From positions 1 through 17,929 of the forward strand of contig CALDSL010000083.1 in NCBI GenBank assembly GCA_937920255.1: DNA of 17,929 nucleotides, given 5' to 3'. Origin of the DNA: an uncultured Anaerolineaceae bacterium. GTDB lineage: Bacteria; Chloroflexota; Anaerolineae; Anaerolineales; Anaerolineaceae. Position 1 is the stretch's first letter. Each line of letters begins with the position of its first letter. Below, piece by piece: positions 6,891 to 13,612 of this stretch. Made by a program: the position numbers and the translations under genes. Under the pieces are notes generated by a model, which was not told where the DNA came from, did no database searches, and saw nothing but the letters and a program-made list of their open reading frames with translations.

Positions 6891-9140
6891 ATGACCCTGG
6901 AACCGGAAACCCGCAAACTGCTCTCGGATCTGCTGCGCAACCCGGCCGGTGAAACCGGCCTTCCGCCCGCGCTGCAGGTTGAACTGCTGCACAAGGGCGC
7001 GGTGATCAGCCTGCGCCAGGATGGCGGCGAGGAAGCGGTGCATGCGCTGCGTGACGTGTGCCTGATGGGAGAGATCGACGCGGCGCAAAGCCTGGCGCTG
7101 GACGCGCTGGCGCAACTGGCCAGCGAAGGCAACTCGCACGCGCTGGAAGCCCTGCTGCTGCTGGCGCTGGAACACGATTTTCTCCCCGCGCAGGTGCTGG
7201 TTTCGGAGCGCGGGCTGCAGGCGCCGCAGCCAGGGCGGCAGGCGGCGCTGGAGCTGATCACCGGGCAGGTGGAAAAAGTGCGCAAGCAGGACTTGCGCCA
7301 GCTCACCGGGTTTGTGCTGGATGAAGCCAGCGGAGCGCTGGCCGGACGGCTGCTGGCGGCGGCGAGCAAAGCCGGAATGACGGCCTGGGTGACGATTGTG
7401 GACGCGGTGCGCAGCCCGGGCACGGAAAGCGTTGAGAAACTGCTGGCGCGCTACCCCACCCTGCCCCCGGCGGAGCGCGATATTGCCCGACATCTGTTGG
7501 AGCGCGCGGCGCTGGCCGGGGAAACCCACGCCCAGGAAACACTCTCCAGCCTGTATATCCGCTACGAGGATATCCCGGCGCGGGACGTGGCGGTCAAGAA
7601 CAATTTCGCCCCGCGCGAGCCGGTGCAGCGCGCGCTGTTCCTGTTCCTGGCGCAGCAGTGGCAGGCGTATGAGACGCTGGACTTCGATCACCGGCTGCTG
7701 GTGGCAGCCTACGAAACCGCCGATATGACCATGCGCAAGCGCCTGCTCGACATTTCGCGCCAGAGCGGTCAGATGGACTGGTTTGACCGGCTTTCAGGTC
7801 CCAACCGCACGCGCTGGCTGCGCGACCTGAGCGACGCTGACTGGGAAACCGCGATCAACGGGCTGCTGGGCGCGGGACGCAGCGAGGAATTGTGGCGGCT
7901 GGGCCAGCTTTCCTCGCCGCTGTGGAGCGCGAACATTTTGACCCGCCTGCATGATTCCGGCTGGCAACCCGAACAGGCCCACGAACGCGAAGCCTTTGGG
8001 CAGCTGGTACAACTCGCCCGCACGGCGCAAACCGCGCCGCCCAGCATCCGCCCGCGGCGTTCGTTCCACGTGCCCACCATGGACGACCTGCGCTCGTTAG
8101 CGCTCAGCCCAGACGGCAAGACCCTGGCGCTGGGCAGCAGCAGCAACGCCATCCACCTGTGGCGCATCGACGGGCGACCTGAGCCGCTGCCGGTGCTGTA
8201 CGCGGCCTCGACCCAGGCCCACGCGCTGGCGTTCAGCCCGGACGGCGAGCACCTGGCCGCGGCGGTGGCCGACCACAGCATCCGCGTGCACCAGTGGGAA
8301 GACGGGCGCACGGTTAAGGCGCTGCAGGGCCACAGCGGGTTGGTGCGCAGTGTGGCCATCGCCGCCGACGGGCGTTCGATCTACTCGGCCAGCTTTGACG
8401 GCACGCTGCGCGGCTGGCGCTTCCCGATCGGGTCGGAGAGCCGGGTGCTGGCGCGCAGCCAGGGCGAGTTCTTTGCCGTGGCGCTGAGCCCCGACAGCAG
8501 CCTGCTGATCGGCGCGGGAGCCGACCGCGTGCTGGATGTGTTTCAACTGCCCGAGGGCAACCAGGTGCGCGAGTTGGAAGGCCACGAGGCTACTGTCACC
8601 ATGCTGGCCACCGCCCCGCAGACCCAATTTGTGGCCAGCGCCGGCCGCGACCAGACCATTCGCGTGTGGAATTACGTCAGCGGGCGGGCGGTGCAGACCA
8701 TCGACTACGGCAGCGATCCGGTGACCGGGCTGTGCATCCATCCCAACGAGCAGATCATCTTCAGCGCCGGCTACCGCGGGCAGCTCCACGTGTGGGATAT
8801 GTCCACCGGGCGCGCGCTGGAGGAACTGGCGCACCACAAACGCGCGGTGATCGGCCTGGCGCTTACGCCGGGCGGCGAGACGCTGGTCAGCGCCAGCGGC
8901 GACGGCTCGGTGACGCTGTGGAACCTGGAAGTCTTTCTGATGGCGCGCCAGCCGGTGGAGGATATGCCCCTCGACCGCGCCGCGTCGATCCAGCGACAGA
9001 TGGAAGCCAACAGCATTACCCCGCCGGAGAAGAACTGGCTGGCGTTCACGCTGGAACTCCTGCGCTGGAAGCAGCGCTTCGACATCCAGCTCGAAGGTGC
9101 GCGGACGATCTCCGTGGGTGAGTTTGATATTCAGTTGTGA
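6891..9140 (+). CDS. Helical/WD40 beta-propeller protein, paralogue of the 890-residue scaffold
   Basis: A 749-residue protein. The N-terminal 240 residues are helical and repeat-like (ALDALAQLASEGNSHALEAL). Residues about 242-378 match the YETLDFD module of the first propeller protein (here YETLDFDHRLL, then SGWQPEQA). Residues about 393-681 form a clearer WD40 propeller than in the paralogue, with blades such as LALSPDGKTLALGSS, GHSGLVRSVAIAADG and SASGDGSVTLWNL. The tail RFDIQLEGARTISVGEFDI (residues 729-747) repeats the paralogue's C-terminus. I use the ATG at 6891, which follows the radical SAM stop at 6880. The longer open frame back to 6819 overlaps that gene and reads as its out-of-frame shadow. 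It closes the operon, 105 bases before convergent typA. A scaffold or sensor role is inferred. Confidence 0.85.
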   Translation: MTLEPETRKLLSDLLRNPAGETGLPPALQVELLHKGAVISLRQDGGEEAVHALRDVCLMGEIDAAQSLALDALAQLASEGNSHALEALLLLALEHDFLPAQVLVSERGLQAPQPGRQAALELITGQVEKVRKQDLRQLTGFVLDEASGALAGRLLAAASKAGMTAWVTIVDAVRSPGTESVEKLLARYPTLPPAERDIARHLLERAALAGETHAQETLSSLYIRYEDIPARDVAVKNNFAPREPVQRALFLFLAQQWQAYETLDFDHRLLVAAYETADMTMRKRLLDISRQSGQMDWFDRLSGPNRTRWLRDLSDADWETAINGLLGAGRSEELWRLGQLSSPLWSANILTRLHDSGWQPEQAHEREAFGQLVQLARTAQTAPPSIRPRRSFHVPTMDDLRSLALSPDGKTLALGSSSNAIHLWRIDGRPEPLPVLYAASTQAHALAFSPDGEHLAAAVADHSIRVHQWEDGRTVKALQGHSGLVRSVAIAADGRSIYSASFDGTLRGWRFPIGSESRVLARSQGEFFAVALSPDSSLLIGAGADRVLDVFQLPEGNQVRELEGHEATVTMLATAPQTQFVASAGRDQTIRVWNYVSGRAVQTIDYGSDPVTGLCIHPNEQIIFSAGYRGQLHVWDMSTGRALEELAHHKRAVIGLALTPGGETLVSASGDGSVTLWNLEVFLMARQPVEDMPLDRAASIQRQMEANSITPPEKNWLAFTLELLRWKQRFDIQLEGARTISVGEFDIQL

Positions 9141-9237
9141 AAAAGCATCACGAATAACACGAATAAAACGAATGGCACGAATTTTCTTATTGTTTATTCG
9201 TGCCATTCGTAGTATTCGTCTAATTCGTGATGCTTTT
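9141..9237. repeat. Long imperfect inverted repeat between convergent genes, possible bidirectional terminator
   Basis: Arms of 42 bases at 9141-9182 and 9196-9237 are complementary except for four positions, around a 13-base T-rich loop. Each arm is built from repeated acgaat/cacgaat units, begins aaaagcatcacgaat and carries an inner acgaatggcacgaat. It fills nearly the whole gap between the last propeller gene (plus strand) and typA (minus strand), so transcripts from both sides would end in a stable hairpin with an A tract on one side and a T tract on the other. That position suggests transcription termination or mRNA 3' end protection. The unit structure also resembles dispersed repeats that expand in some Chloroflexota genomes (from general knowledge). 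Confidence 0.8.
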
Positions 9238-9245
9238 CTCCGCGA

Positions 9246-11105
9246 TTACTCTTCACCGAGGAGTTCTTTGGCAGCGCGTTTGGTGACTTTCCCGCGCTCG
9301 TCGGTGCTGAGGATCTTCTTGCGGATGCGGAAGTTCTGCGGCGTGACCTCAAGCAGCTCGTCGTCGGCCAGGTACTCGATGGCCTCGTCCAGGCTCATCT
9401 GGCGCGGCGGGGTGAGGCGCACCTCGATGTCCTTGTTGGAAGAGCGCATGTTGGTCAGGTGCTTCTTCTTGCATACATTGATGGGAATATCCAACGGGCG
9501 GGTGTTCTCGCCCACCACCATGCCTTCATATACTTCCACGCCCGGGCCGAGGAACAGGGTGCCGCGTTCTTCGGCGTTCTTCAATCCAAAGGTGACGGTG
9601 ACACCCGGCTCCCACGCCACCAGCGAGCCAGTGTTGCGCGAGGCGATTGCGCCCGCGTAGGGCAGATAGCCGTGGAAAATGGTGTTCATCACACCCATGC
9701 CGCGTGTGGCGGTGAGGAACTGGTAGCGGAAGCCCAGCAGCCCGCGGGTGGGCACCAGGTAATGCAGCCGCACCGTGTTTTCGCTCGTCGTTTCCATGTT
9801 GAGCATCTGCGCCCGGCGGGTGCCCAGCATTTCCACCACCGCGCCCACGCTCTCCGAGCTGGTCTCGATGTGCAGGTCCTCAAACGGCTCCAGCGTCTCG
9901 CCGTTGGCGCCTTGCTTCATGATTACCTCGGGGCGCGAAACCTGGAACTCGTACCCCTCGCGGCGCATGGTTTCGATCAGGATCGCCAGGTGCAGCTCGC
10001 CGCGTCCGGAAACCAGAAACGTATCGGCGGTTTCGGTGTCTTCCACACGCAGGGCTACGTTGTTGCGCAGCTCGTCGTACAGGCGCTCGCGCAGCTTGCG
10101 TGAGGTGCTCCACTTGCCTTCGCGCCCGGTAAAGGGCGAGGTGTTAACGCCAAAGGTCATGCGCACGGTGGGCTCTTCCACTTTGATGGGCGGGAGGGCG
10201 ACCGGGTTGAGCGGGTCAGCCAGCGTTTCGCCAATGGCGATGCCTTCCAACCCGGCCACGGCCACGATCTCGCCCGCGCTGGCCTGCTCGACTTCGTTCT
10301 TTTCTAGCCCCTGATAGACGTACAGGTAGCGCATGCGCTCCGGCAGGATACTACCATCCACCTGAATGCGCGCCACTTCCTGGCCAGCCTTGACCGAACC
10401 GGCAAAGATACGCCCCACCGCGGTGACGCCGCGGTAATCGTCGTAACCCAGGTTGGTGATCAACATTTGGAACGGAGCGGTCGGGTCAACTTTGGGCGCG
10501 GGGACGGAATCGAGGATAGCCTGGAACAGCGGCTGCAGGTCGGGGCCCATTTCGGGCGTAAACCCAGACTGGCCGGTGAGACCATTGGCGTAAATTATGG
10601 GAAATTCGGCCTGCTCGTCATTGGCGCCCAGTTCGACAAACAGGTCAAAGGTATTGTTGAGGGTCGTGTCAGGGTCGGCGTCGCGGCGGTCCATCTTATT
10701 GATGACCACGATGGCCTTATGGCCCATTTGCAGCGCCTTCTTGAGTACAAAGCGCGTCTGCGGCATGGGGCCTTCGGCCGAATCGACCAGCAGCAGCACG
10801 CCATCGACCATGTTCATCACGCGCTCCACCTCGCCGCCAAAATCGGCGTGGCCTGGGGTGTCGACGATGTTGATCTTCACCTGCTGGCCGGTTTTCGGGT
10901 CGGGTAGCAGAATGGCCGTATTTTTCGCCAGGATGGTGATGCCGCGCTCGCGTTCCAGGTCATTCGAATCCATGACGCGTTCCGCCACCTGCTGGTTCTC
11001 ACGGAAGACGCGCGCCTGCCGCAGCATCTGATCCACCAGGGTGGTCTTGCCGTGGTCAACGTGCGCGATGATAGCAATATTGCGAATTTCTTTGCGTTCG
11101 ATCAT
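9246..11105 (-). CDS. typA: Ribosome-associated translational GTPase TypA/BipA
   Basis: A 619-residue protein, within the usual TypA length of about 600-620. The G domain shows G1 AHVDHGKTTL at 14-23, the switch region RERGITI at 52-58, G3 DTPGHADF at 82-89 and G4 NKMD at 136-139. Later segments GRGELHLAILIETMRREGYE, EPFEDLHIE and ETTSENTVRLHYLVPTRGLLGFR are hallmark EF-G-like domains III and V of TypA. The C-terminal part, including VNVCKK-like INVCKKKHLTNMR and ARRMSLDEA-like PRQMSLDEAIEYLADDELLE, is the TypA-specific domain. TypA binds the 70S ribosome and supports ribosome assembly and stress adaptation. It is transcribed alone on the minus strand from ATG 11105, with an extended -10 promoter about 115 bases upstream and a hairpin in the leader. 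Confidence 0.98.
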   Translation of the reverse strand: MIERKEIRNIAIIAHVDHGKTTLVDQMLRQARVFRENQQVAERVMDSNDLERERGITILAKNTAILLPDPKTGQQVKINIVDTPGHADFGGEVERVMNMVDGVLLLVDSAEGPMPQTRFVLKKALQMGHKAIVVINKMDRRDADPDTTLNNTFDLFVELGANDEQAEFPIIYANGLTGQSGFTPEMGPDLQPLFQAILDSVPAPKVDPTAPFQMLITNLGYDDYRGVTAVGRIFAGSVKAGQEVARIQVDGSILPERMRYLYVYQGLEKNEVEQASAGEIVAVAGLEGIAIGETLADPLNPVALPPIKVEEPTVRMTFGVNTSPFTGREGKWSTSRKLRERLYDELRNNVALRVEDTETADTFLVSGRGELHLAILIETMRREGYEFQVSRPEVIMKQGANGETLEPFEDLHIETSSESVGAVVEMLGTRRAQMLNMETTSENTVRLHYLVPTRGLLGFRYQFLTATRGMGVMNTIFHGYLPYAGAIASRNTGSLVAWEPGVTVTFGLKNAEERGTLFLGPGVEVYEGMVVGENTRPLDIPINVCKKKHLTNMRSSNKDIEVRLTPPRQMSLDEAIEYLADDELLEVTPQNFRIRKKILSTDERGKVTKRAAKELLGEE

Positions 11106-11157
11106 AAAAATAACTCTTCTTTGCTGTCAAAAACGGATATAAGGCCATGATCTATAT

Positions 11158-11179
11158 GACCTCGGCTTTGGCCGAGGTC
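11158..11179 (-). promoter_or_regulatory. Hairpin in the typA leader
   Basis: A perfect 9-bp stem, gacctcggc paired with gccgaggtc, closes on the 4-base loop tttg. It lies 53-74 bases upstream of the typA start and downstream of the predicted minus-strand -10 box, so it would be in the 5' untranslated RNA. No T-run follows on the minus strand (the sequence continues atatagatcatgg), so it is not an ordinary terminator. It might stabilise the leader or take part in regulation; I recognise no named RNA family. Confidence 0.5.
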
Positions 11180-11191
11180 ACGCTGTCCCGA

Positions 11192-11407
11192 TTACTGCCT
11201 GGGAAAGTGAAGCGAATTATTATACCACAGGCGGTCGTAATTGCTCAGGGTATTGAATCGGTGTCCTCCAAAGATCACTTCGCCAGTGAAGGTGCGAGGA
11301 GTATCTGCCATCATCCAGAGCAAAGTTGGGTGCGCCTGCTCGCAGAGCACCCTACCGCGGGTTTCGGACACTGTCGGAACTGGTGATCCATCAGCGCGAA
11401 GGTGCAT
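11192..11407 (-). pseudogene. Possible 3' remnant of a short-chain dehydrogenase-like gene
   Basis: The minus strand has an open 71-residue stretch ending at TAA 11192. It reads in part HPTLLWMMADTPRTFTGEVI followed by FGGHRF. The order (hydrophobic LLWM, an AD motif, TGEVI, then GG) resembles the C-terminal end of classical short-chain dehydrogenases, where LLWLaSD, vTGqvi and dGG occur. No Rossmann core or catalytic YxxxK is visible upstream, and the open frame runs on to 11563 across the start of the MFS transporter without homologous-looking content. The predicted typA promoter lies inside it. It may be a decayed gene end, or a chance open frame in intergenic DNA. Confidence 0.25.
11219..11224 (-). 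promoter_or_regulatory. Extended -10 promoter for typA
   Basis: On the minus strand the sequence reads TGGTATAAT, a perfect TATAAT with the upstream TGn of an extended -10 element. The -35 at 17-base spacing is TGAGCA, only three of six matches to TTGACA, which is common with extended -10 promoters. The predicted start near 11212 gives typA a leader of about 107 bases that contains the 9-bp hairpin. Confidence 0.6.
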
Positions 11408-11492
11408 GGAAAATATGCCGTTTTGTGGAGCGATACAGTACAATGATTGGTGGTATGCAATAAGCATCTCAAATCGCAACGAGGAACCATTC

Positions 11493-12758
11493 GTGGGCCT
11501 GTTTATTCGCTGGTTTTCCAACCCGCAGCTTACGGATAAAACCGAAAAGCGGAATTTTATCAATGTTCAAATCGACGCGGTCGGCATTGGCATCACGTCG
11601 GCCGTGTCGCAATTCCTGGCGGTCTTTCTCACCTTATTGGGAGCGAGCAACTTCCAGGTGGGCATGCTCACCTCGATGCCCGCGCTGACCGGCTTCCTGC
11701 TGGCGATACCGGTGGGCAATTTCCTGCAAAGCCGGCGGCGCATTGTGCCCTGGTTCAGCGCGGCGAGGTTGAGCGTGATCACCTGCTACGTGCTCACCGG
11801 CGTGGTGACCATGGTAGCCCCGCCCGATTGGAGCGTGGTGGCTGTGCTGATCATCTGGGCGGTGGCCACCCTTCCGCAGACGGTGCTGAGCATCACCTTC
11901 TCGGTGGTGATGAACGCGGTGGCCGGACCGTCCGGCCGATTCGAACTGATGAGCCGGCGCTGGGCGATCCTGGGGTTCACCACCGCCATCGCCGCGCTTG
12001 TGGTCGGTCAGGTGCTGGATTCGATTCATTTTCCGGTCAACTACCAGGTGGTGTTCATCGCCACGGCGGTGGGCGGGTTGATCAGCTACTATTTCTCCAG
12101 CCGGATCGTAATCCCGGAAAATACGGCCGCCAGCCTGCAACGCCCGCGTTTTTCGTTTGCCCAGCAGTACCGCGAGTACATGCACATCATCGCGACGGAG
12201 AAACCGTTTATCTCGTTTGTTATCAAACGCACCGTGTTTCTGACTGGCACGACGCTGGGCATCCCGCTATTTCCGATCTACTTTGTGCGCGTGGTCGAGC
12301 TTTCCAATAGCTGGATCGCCGGCATCACCACCGCGCAGACGGCAGTGATGGTGATCGGCTACTTCTACTGGACGCGGCAGTCGCGCGCGCGCGGCTCGCG
12401 CCCGGTGTTGATCTGGACCACCATGGCGCTGGCGCTCTACCCCATCTTCGTGGCTTTCACGACCGAGCCGTGGGTGATCGTGGTGCTGGCCGGATCGGTA
12501 GGCATTTTCCAGGCCGGCCTGGACCTGGTGTTTTTTGACGAGTTGATGAACACCATCCCGCCCGAGTTCAGCGCCACGTTCGTCTCCTTCGCGCAAAGCC
12601 TGCAGTACTTCTCGTCGATCATATCGCCGCTGCTGGGCACGTTCCTGGCAGACCAGTTTGGCGTAAGCACGGCGCTGATTGTAGCCGGGGCGGTTCGCCT
12701 GGCCGGCAGTTTCCTGTTCCTGTTTGGAACACCTGCGCGCAAGCCCGCCAGTGCATAA
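11493..12758 (+). CDS. Major facilitator superfamily transporter
   Basis: A 421-residue integral membrane protein with about 12 hydrophobic segments, beginning with a cytoplasmic amphipathic N-terminus and first membrane helix around VGIGITSAVSQFLAVFLTLL. A motif-A-like loop, GNFLQSRRRIVPW, follows the second helix. The substrate cannot be read from sequence. I use GTG at 11493 because GAGGAA at 11481-11486 lies 6 bases before it and the protein then begins at a normal MFS N-terminus. The open frame extends back to 11241, but that extra 84 residues is Cys- and Pro-rich, not membrane-like, and overlaps the typA promoter region. The gene is followed by a 213-base gap with a palindrome and appears monocistronic. 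Confidence 0.85.
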   Translation: MGLFIRWFSNPQLTDKTEKRNFINVQIDAVGIGITSAVSQFLAVFLTLLGASNFQVGMLTSMPALTGFLLAIPVGNFLQSRRRIVPWFSAARLSVITCYVLTGVVTMVAPPDWSVVAVLIIWAVATLPQTVLSITFSVVMNAVAGPSGRFELMSRRWAILGFTTAIAALVVGQVLDSIHFPVNYQVVFIATAVGGLISYYFSSRIVIPENTAASLQRPRFSFAQQYREYMHIIATEKPFISFVIKRTVFLTGTTLGIPLFPIYFVRVVELSNSWIAGITTAQTAVMVIGYFYWTRQSRARGSRPVLIWTTMALALYPIFVAFTTEPWVIVVLAGSVGIFQAGLDLVFFDELMNTIPPEFSATFVSFAQSLQYFSSIISPLLGTFLADQFGVSTALIVAGAVRLAGSFLFLFGTPARKPASA

Positions 12759-12802
12759 GTGCGTAACGTTGTATATTCCTACCCATTTACTCTATTTTCC
12801 GG

Positions 12803-12808
12803 TACAAT
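12803..12808 (+). promoter_or_regulatory. Weak candidate -10 box upstream of the rhodanese gene
   Basis: TACAAT at 12803-12808 matches five of six -10 positions. The hexamer 17 bases upstream, TACCCA at 12780-12785, matches only three of six -35 positions. If used, it would give the rhodanese transcript a leader of about 155 bases that folds the 28-bp palindrome. The MFS and rhodanese genes are 213 bases apart, so a separate promoter is expected, but this site is only a suggestion. Confidence 0.3.
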
Positions 12809-12870
12809 CATAGATAACTATTCGCCCCTGCCTTTCCGGCCGGAGCGAATCATTCTAAGAACTATCAGGA

Positions 12871-12929
12871 ATTGTTTTGTGTATGTTGTTTGGGCGGCTT
12901 CGCCGCCCAAACAACATACACAAAACAAT
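12871..12929. repeat. Perfect 28-bp-arm palindrome with a 3-base loop
   Basis: The arms at 12871-12898 and 12902-12929 are exact reverse complements, separated by ttc. The outer part is AT-rich (attgttttgtgtatgttg) and the inner part is GC-rich (tttgggcggc), so an RNA copy would form a very stable hairpin. No T-run follows on either strand, which argues against a simple intrinsic terminator. It lies between the MFS gene and the rhodanese gene, both on the plus strand. It could be a processing or mRNA-stability element, a mobile palindrome (REP- or MITE-like), or an operator. No target-site duplication is obvious. Confidence 0.85.
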
Positions 12930-12971
12930 AACGTCTTGATAGATACTTCATAGATAGGAACGTGACAGCCA

Positions 12972-13442
12972 ATGCCGAAGAAAGTAAGAAAGCAGCAAAG
13001 ACAATCCAGTTCCATCGCACCCATGATCATGATCGGCGTGGGAGCGATCTTGTTTGTGGCCTTCCTGGTATGGGCGGCCATCAACAGCGAGCGGCAAGTG
13101 AACAGCGCAGTACAGGGCCCGTACCCGAATATCGCCCGCGTGACCCTGGAAGATTCGAAAGCCGCCTTTGATTCCCAATCCGCGGTGTTTTTGGACGTAC
13201 GCGACCAGGCATCGTATGATGTCAGCCACATCCCCGGCGCAGTGAATATCCCGGTCGGTGAGATCCAGCAGCGCGCCGGTGAGTTGAACAAAGAAGATTG
13301 GATCATCACCTACTGTACCTGACCGGCGGAAGAATCGAGTGCCCGTGCGGCACAAGTTTTGATCGATCTCGGTTTCACCAATGTCAACCCGATTTTGGGC
13401 GGATACGCGGCCTGGAACGAGGCCGGATATCCGGTGGAGTAA
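12972..13442 (+). CDS. Membrane-anchored rhodanese domain protein, probable selenoprotein (in-frame TGA at 13320-13322)
   Basis: Reading through one TGA gives 156 residues. A basic N-terminus (MPKKVRKQQ) precedes one membrane segment at about 16-37 (MIMIGVGAILFVAFLVWAA), so the domain probably faces outside the cytoplasm. The rhodanese domain follows: VFLDVRDQASYDVSHIPGAV, NIPVGEI, then YCT-TGA-PAEESSARAA, LGFTNVNPILGGYAAW and a final GYP before TAA at 13440. The TGA is codon 117. In related rhodaneses this loop reads YCxCPxExxSARxA, so the TGA falls exactly on the second Cys and all later conserved residues are in frame. The first Cys (C115) is the presumed persulfide-carrying residue, which makes a C-T-U motif. 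A stem-loop follows the TGA at bacterial SECIS spacing. A nonsense mutation or sequencing error is the alternative. The ATG at 12972 has a weak upstream AGGA. Confidence 0.8.
13323..13356 (+). promoter_or_regulatory. Candidate bacterial SECIS element just after the rhodanese TGA
   Basis: A stem GTGCC (13339-13343) pairs perfectly with GGCAC (13349-13353) around the loop CGTGC (13344-13348). The loop begins 21 bases after the TGA and has a G as its second base. As I recall, bacterial SECIS elements have a short stem with the apical loop roughly 16-37 bases past the UGA and a G among the first two loop bases, so this fits. The stem is short, and hairpins of this size can occur by chance in GC-rich coding DNA, so the folding evidence alone is moderate. 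Confidence 0.5.
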
Positions 13443-13469
13443 GCCTGTTGCATTATAGCGGTAAGGACA

Positions 13470-13554
13470 ATGATTAAATCACGAAGGCGCGAAGCCGCGA
13501 AGAAAACCGTAATAAAAAAACATCGTGGCTTCGTGTTTTGGATGTAGTAATCAT
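13470..13554. repeat. Imperfect inverted repeat downstream of the rhodanese gene
   Basis: Outer arms atgatta (13470-13476) and taatcat (13548-13554) enclose an inner pair, cgcgaagccgcga (13488-13500) with tcgtggcttcgtg (13523-13535), which forms 13 bp including two G-T wobbles. The loop is A-rich. The cacgaag/cgcgaag unit composition is reminiscent of the acgaat-unit repeat at 9141-9237, so both may belong to one style of dispersed intergenic repeat. Confidence 0.55.
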
Positions 13555-13569
13555 CTTGCGTAAATAATG

Positions 13570-13604
13570 AAAACGGCTGTCTGAGATCCCAGACAGCCGT
13601 TTTT
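13570..13604. terminator. Bidirectional intrinsic terminator
   Basis: A perfect 14-bp stem, aaaacggctgtctg (13570-13583) with cagacagccgtttt (13590-13603), closes on a 6-base loop agatcc. The arms end in A and T tracts, so a T-run follows the stem on both strands. It sits between the plus-strand rhodanese gene and the 3' end of the minus-strand membrane operon at 13613, exactly where a shared terminator is expected. Confidence 0.92.
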
Positions 13605-13612
13605 GATTGGTT

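Noticed and set aside
9141..9237. CRISPR-like array from repeated acgaat units
   Set aside because: Units are 6-7 bases with no regular spacers, and the whole element is an inverted repeat rather than a direct-repeat array.
11439..11444. Plus-strand TACAAT as promoter of the MFS gene
   Set aside because: The position 17 bases upstream reads TGCCGT, with little likeness to a -35 box; it may be chance.
11241..11492. 84-residue N-terminal extension of the MFS transporter
   Set aside because: Composition is not membrane-like, it overlaps the typA promoter region, and GTG 11493 has a ribosome site and a normal MFS N-terminus.
12759..12953. 64-residue open frame after the MFS gene
   Set aside because: Nearly a third of it is translated from the perfect palindrome, and it has no ribosome site or recognisable motif.
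12972..13322. A complete 116-residue protein ending at TGA
   Set aside because: Stopping there would remove half the rhodanese domain, and the same frame continues with conserved rhodanese residues to a TAA at 13440.
12972..13442. TGA recoded as Trp (alternative genetic code)
   Set aside because: TGA ends several clearly complete genes in the window (5681-5683, 6878-6880, 9138-9140, 16664-16666), and Trp does not fit the Cys position.
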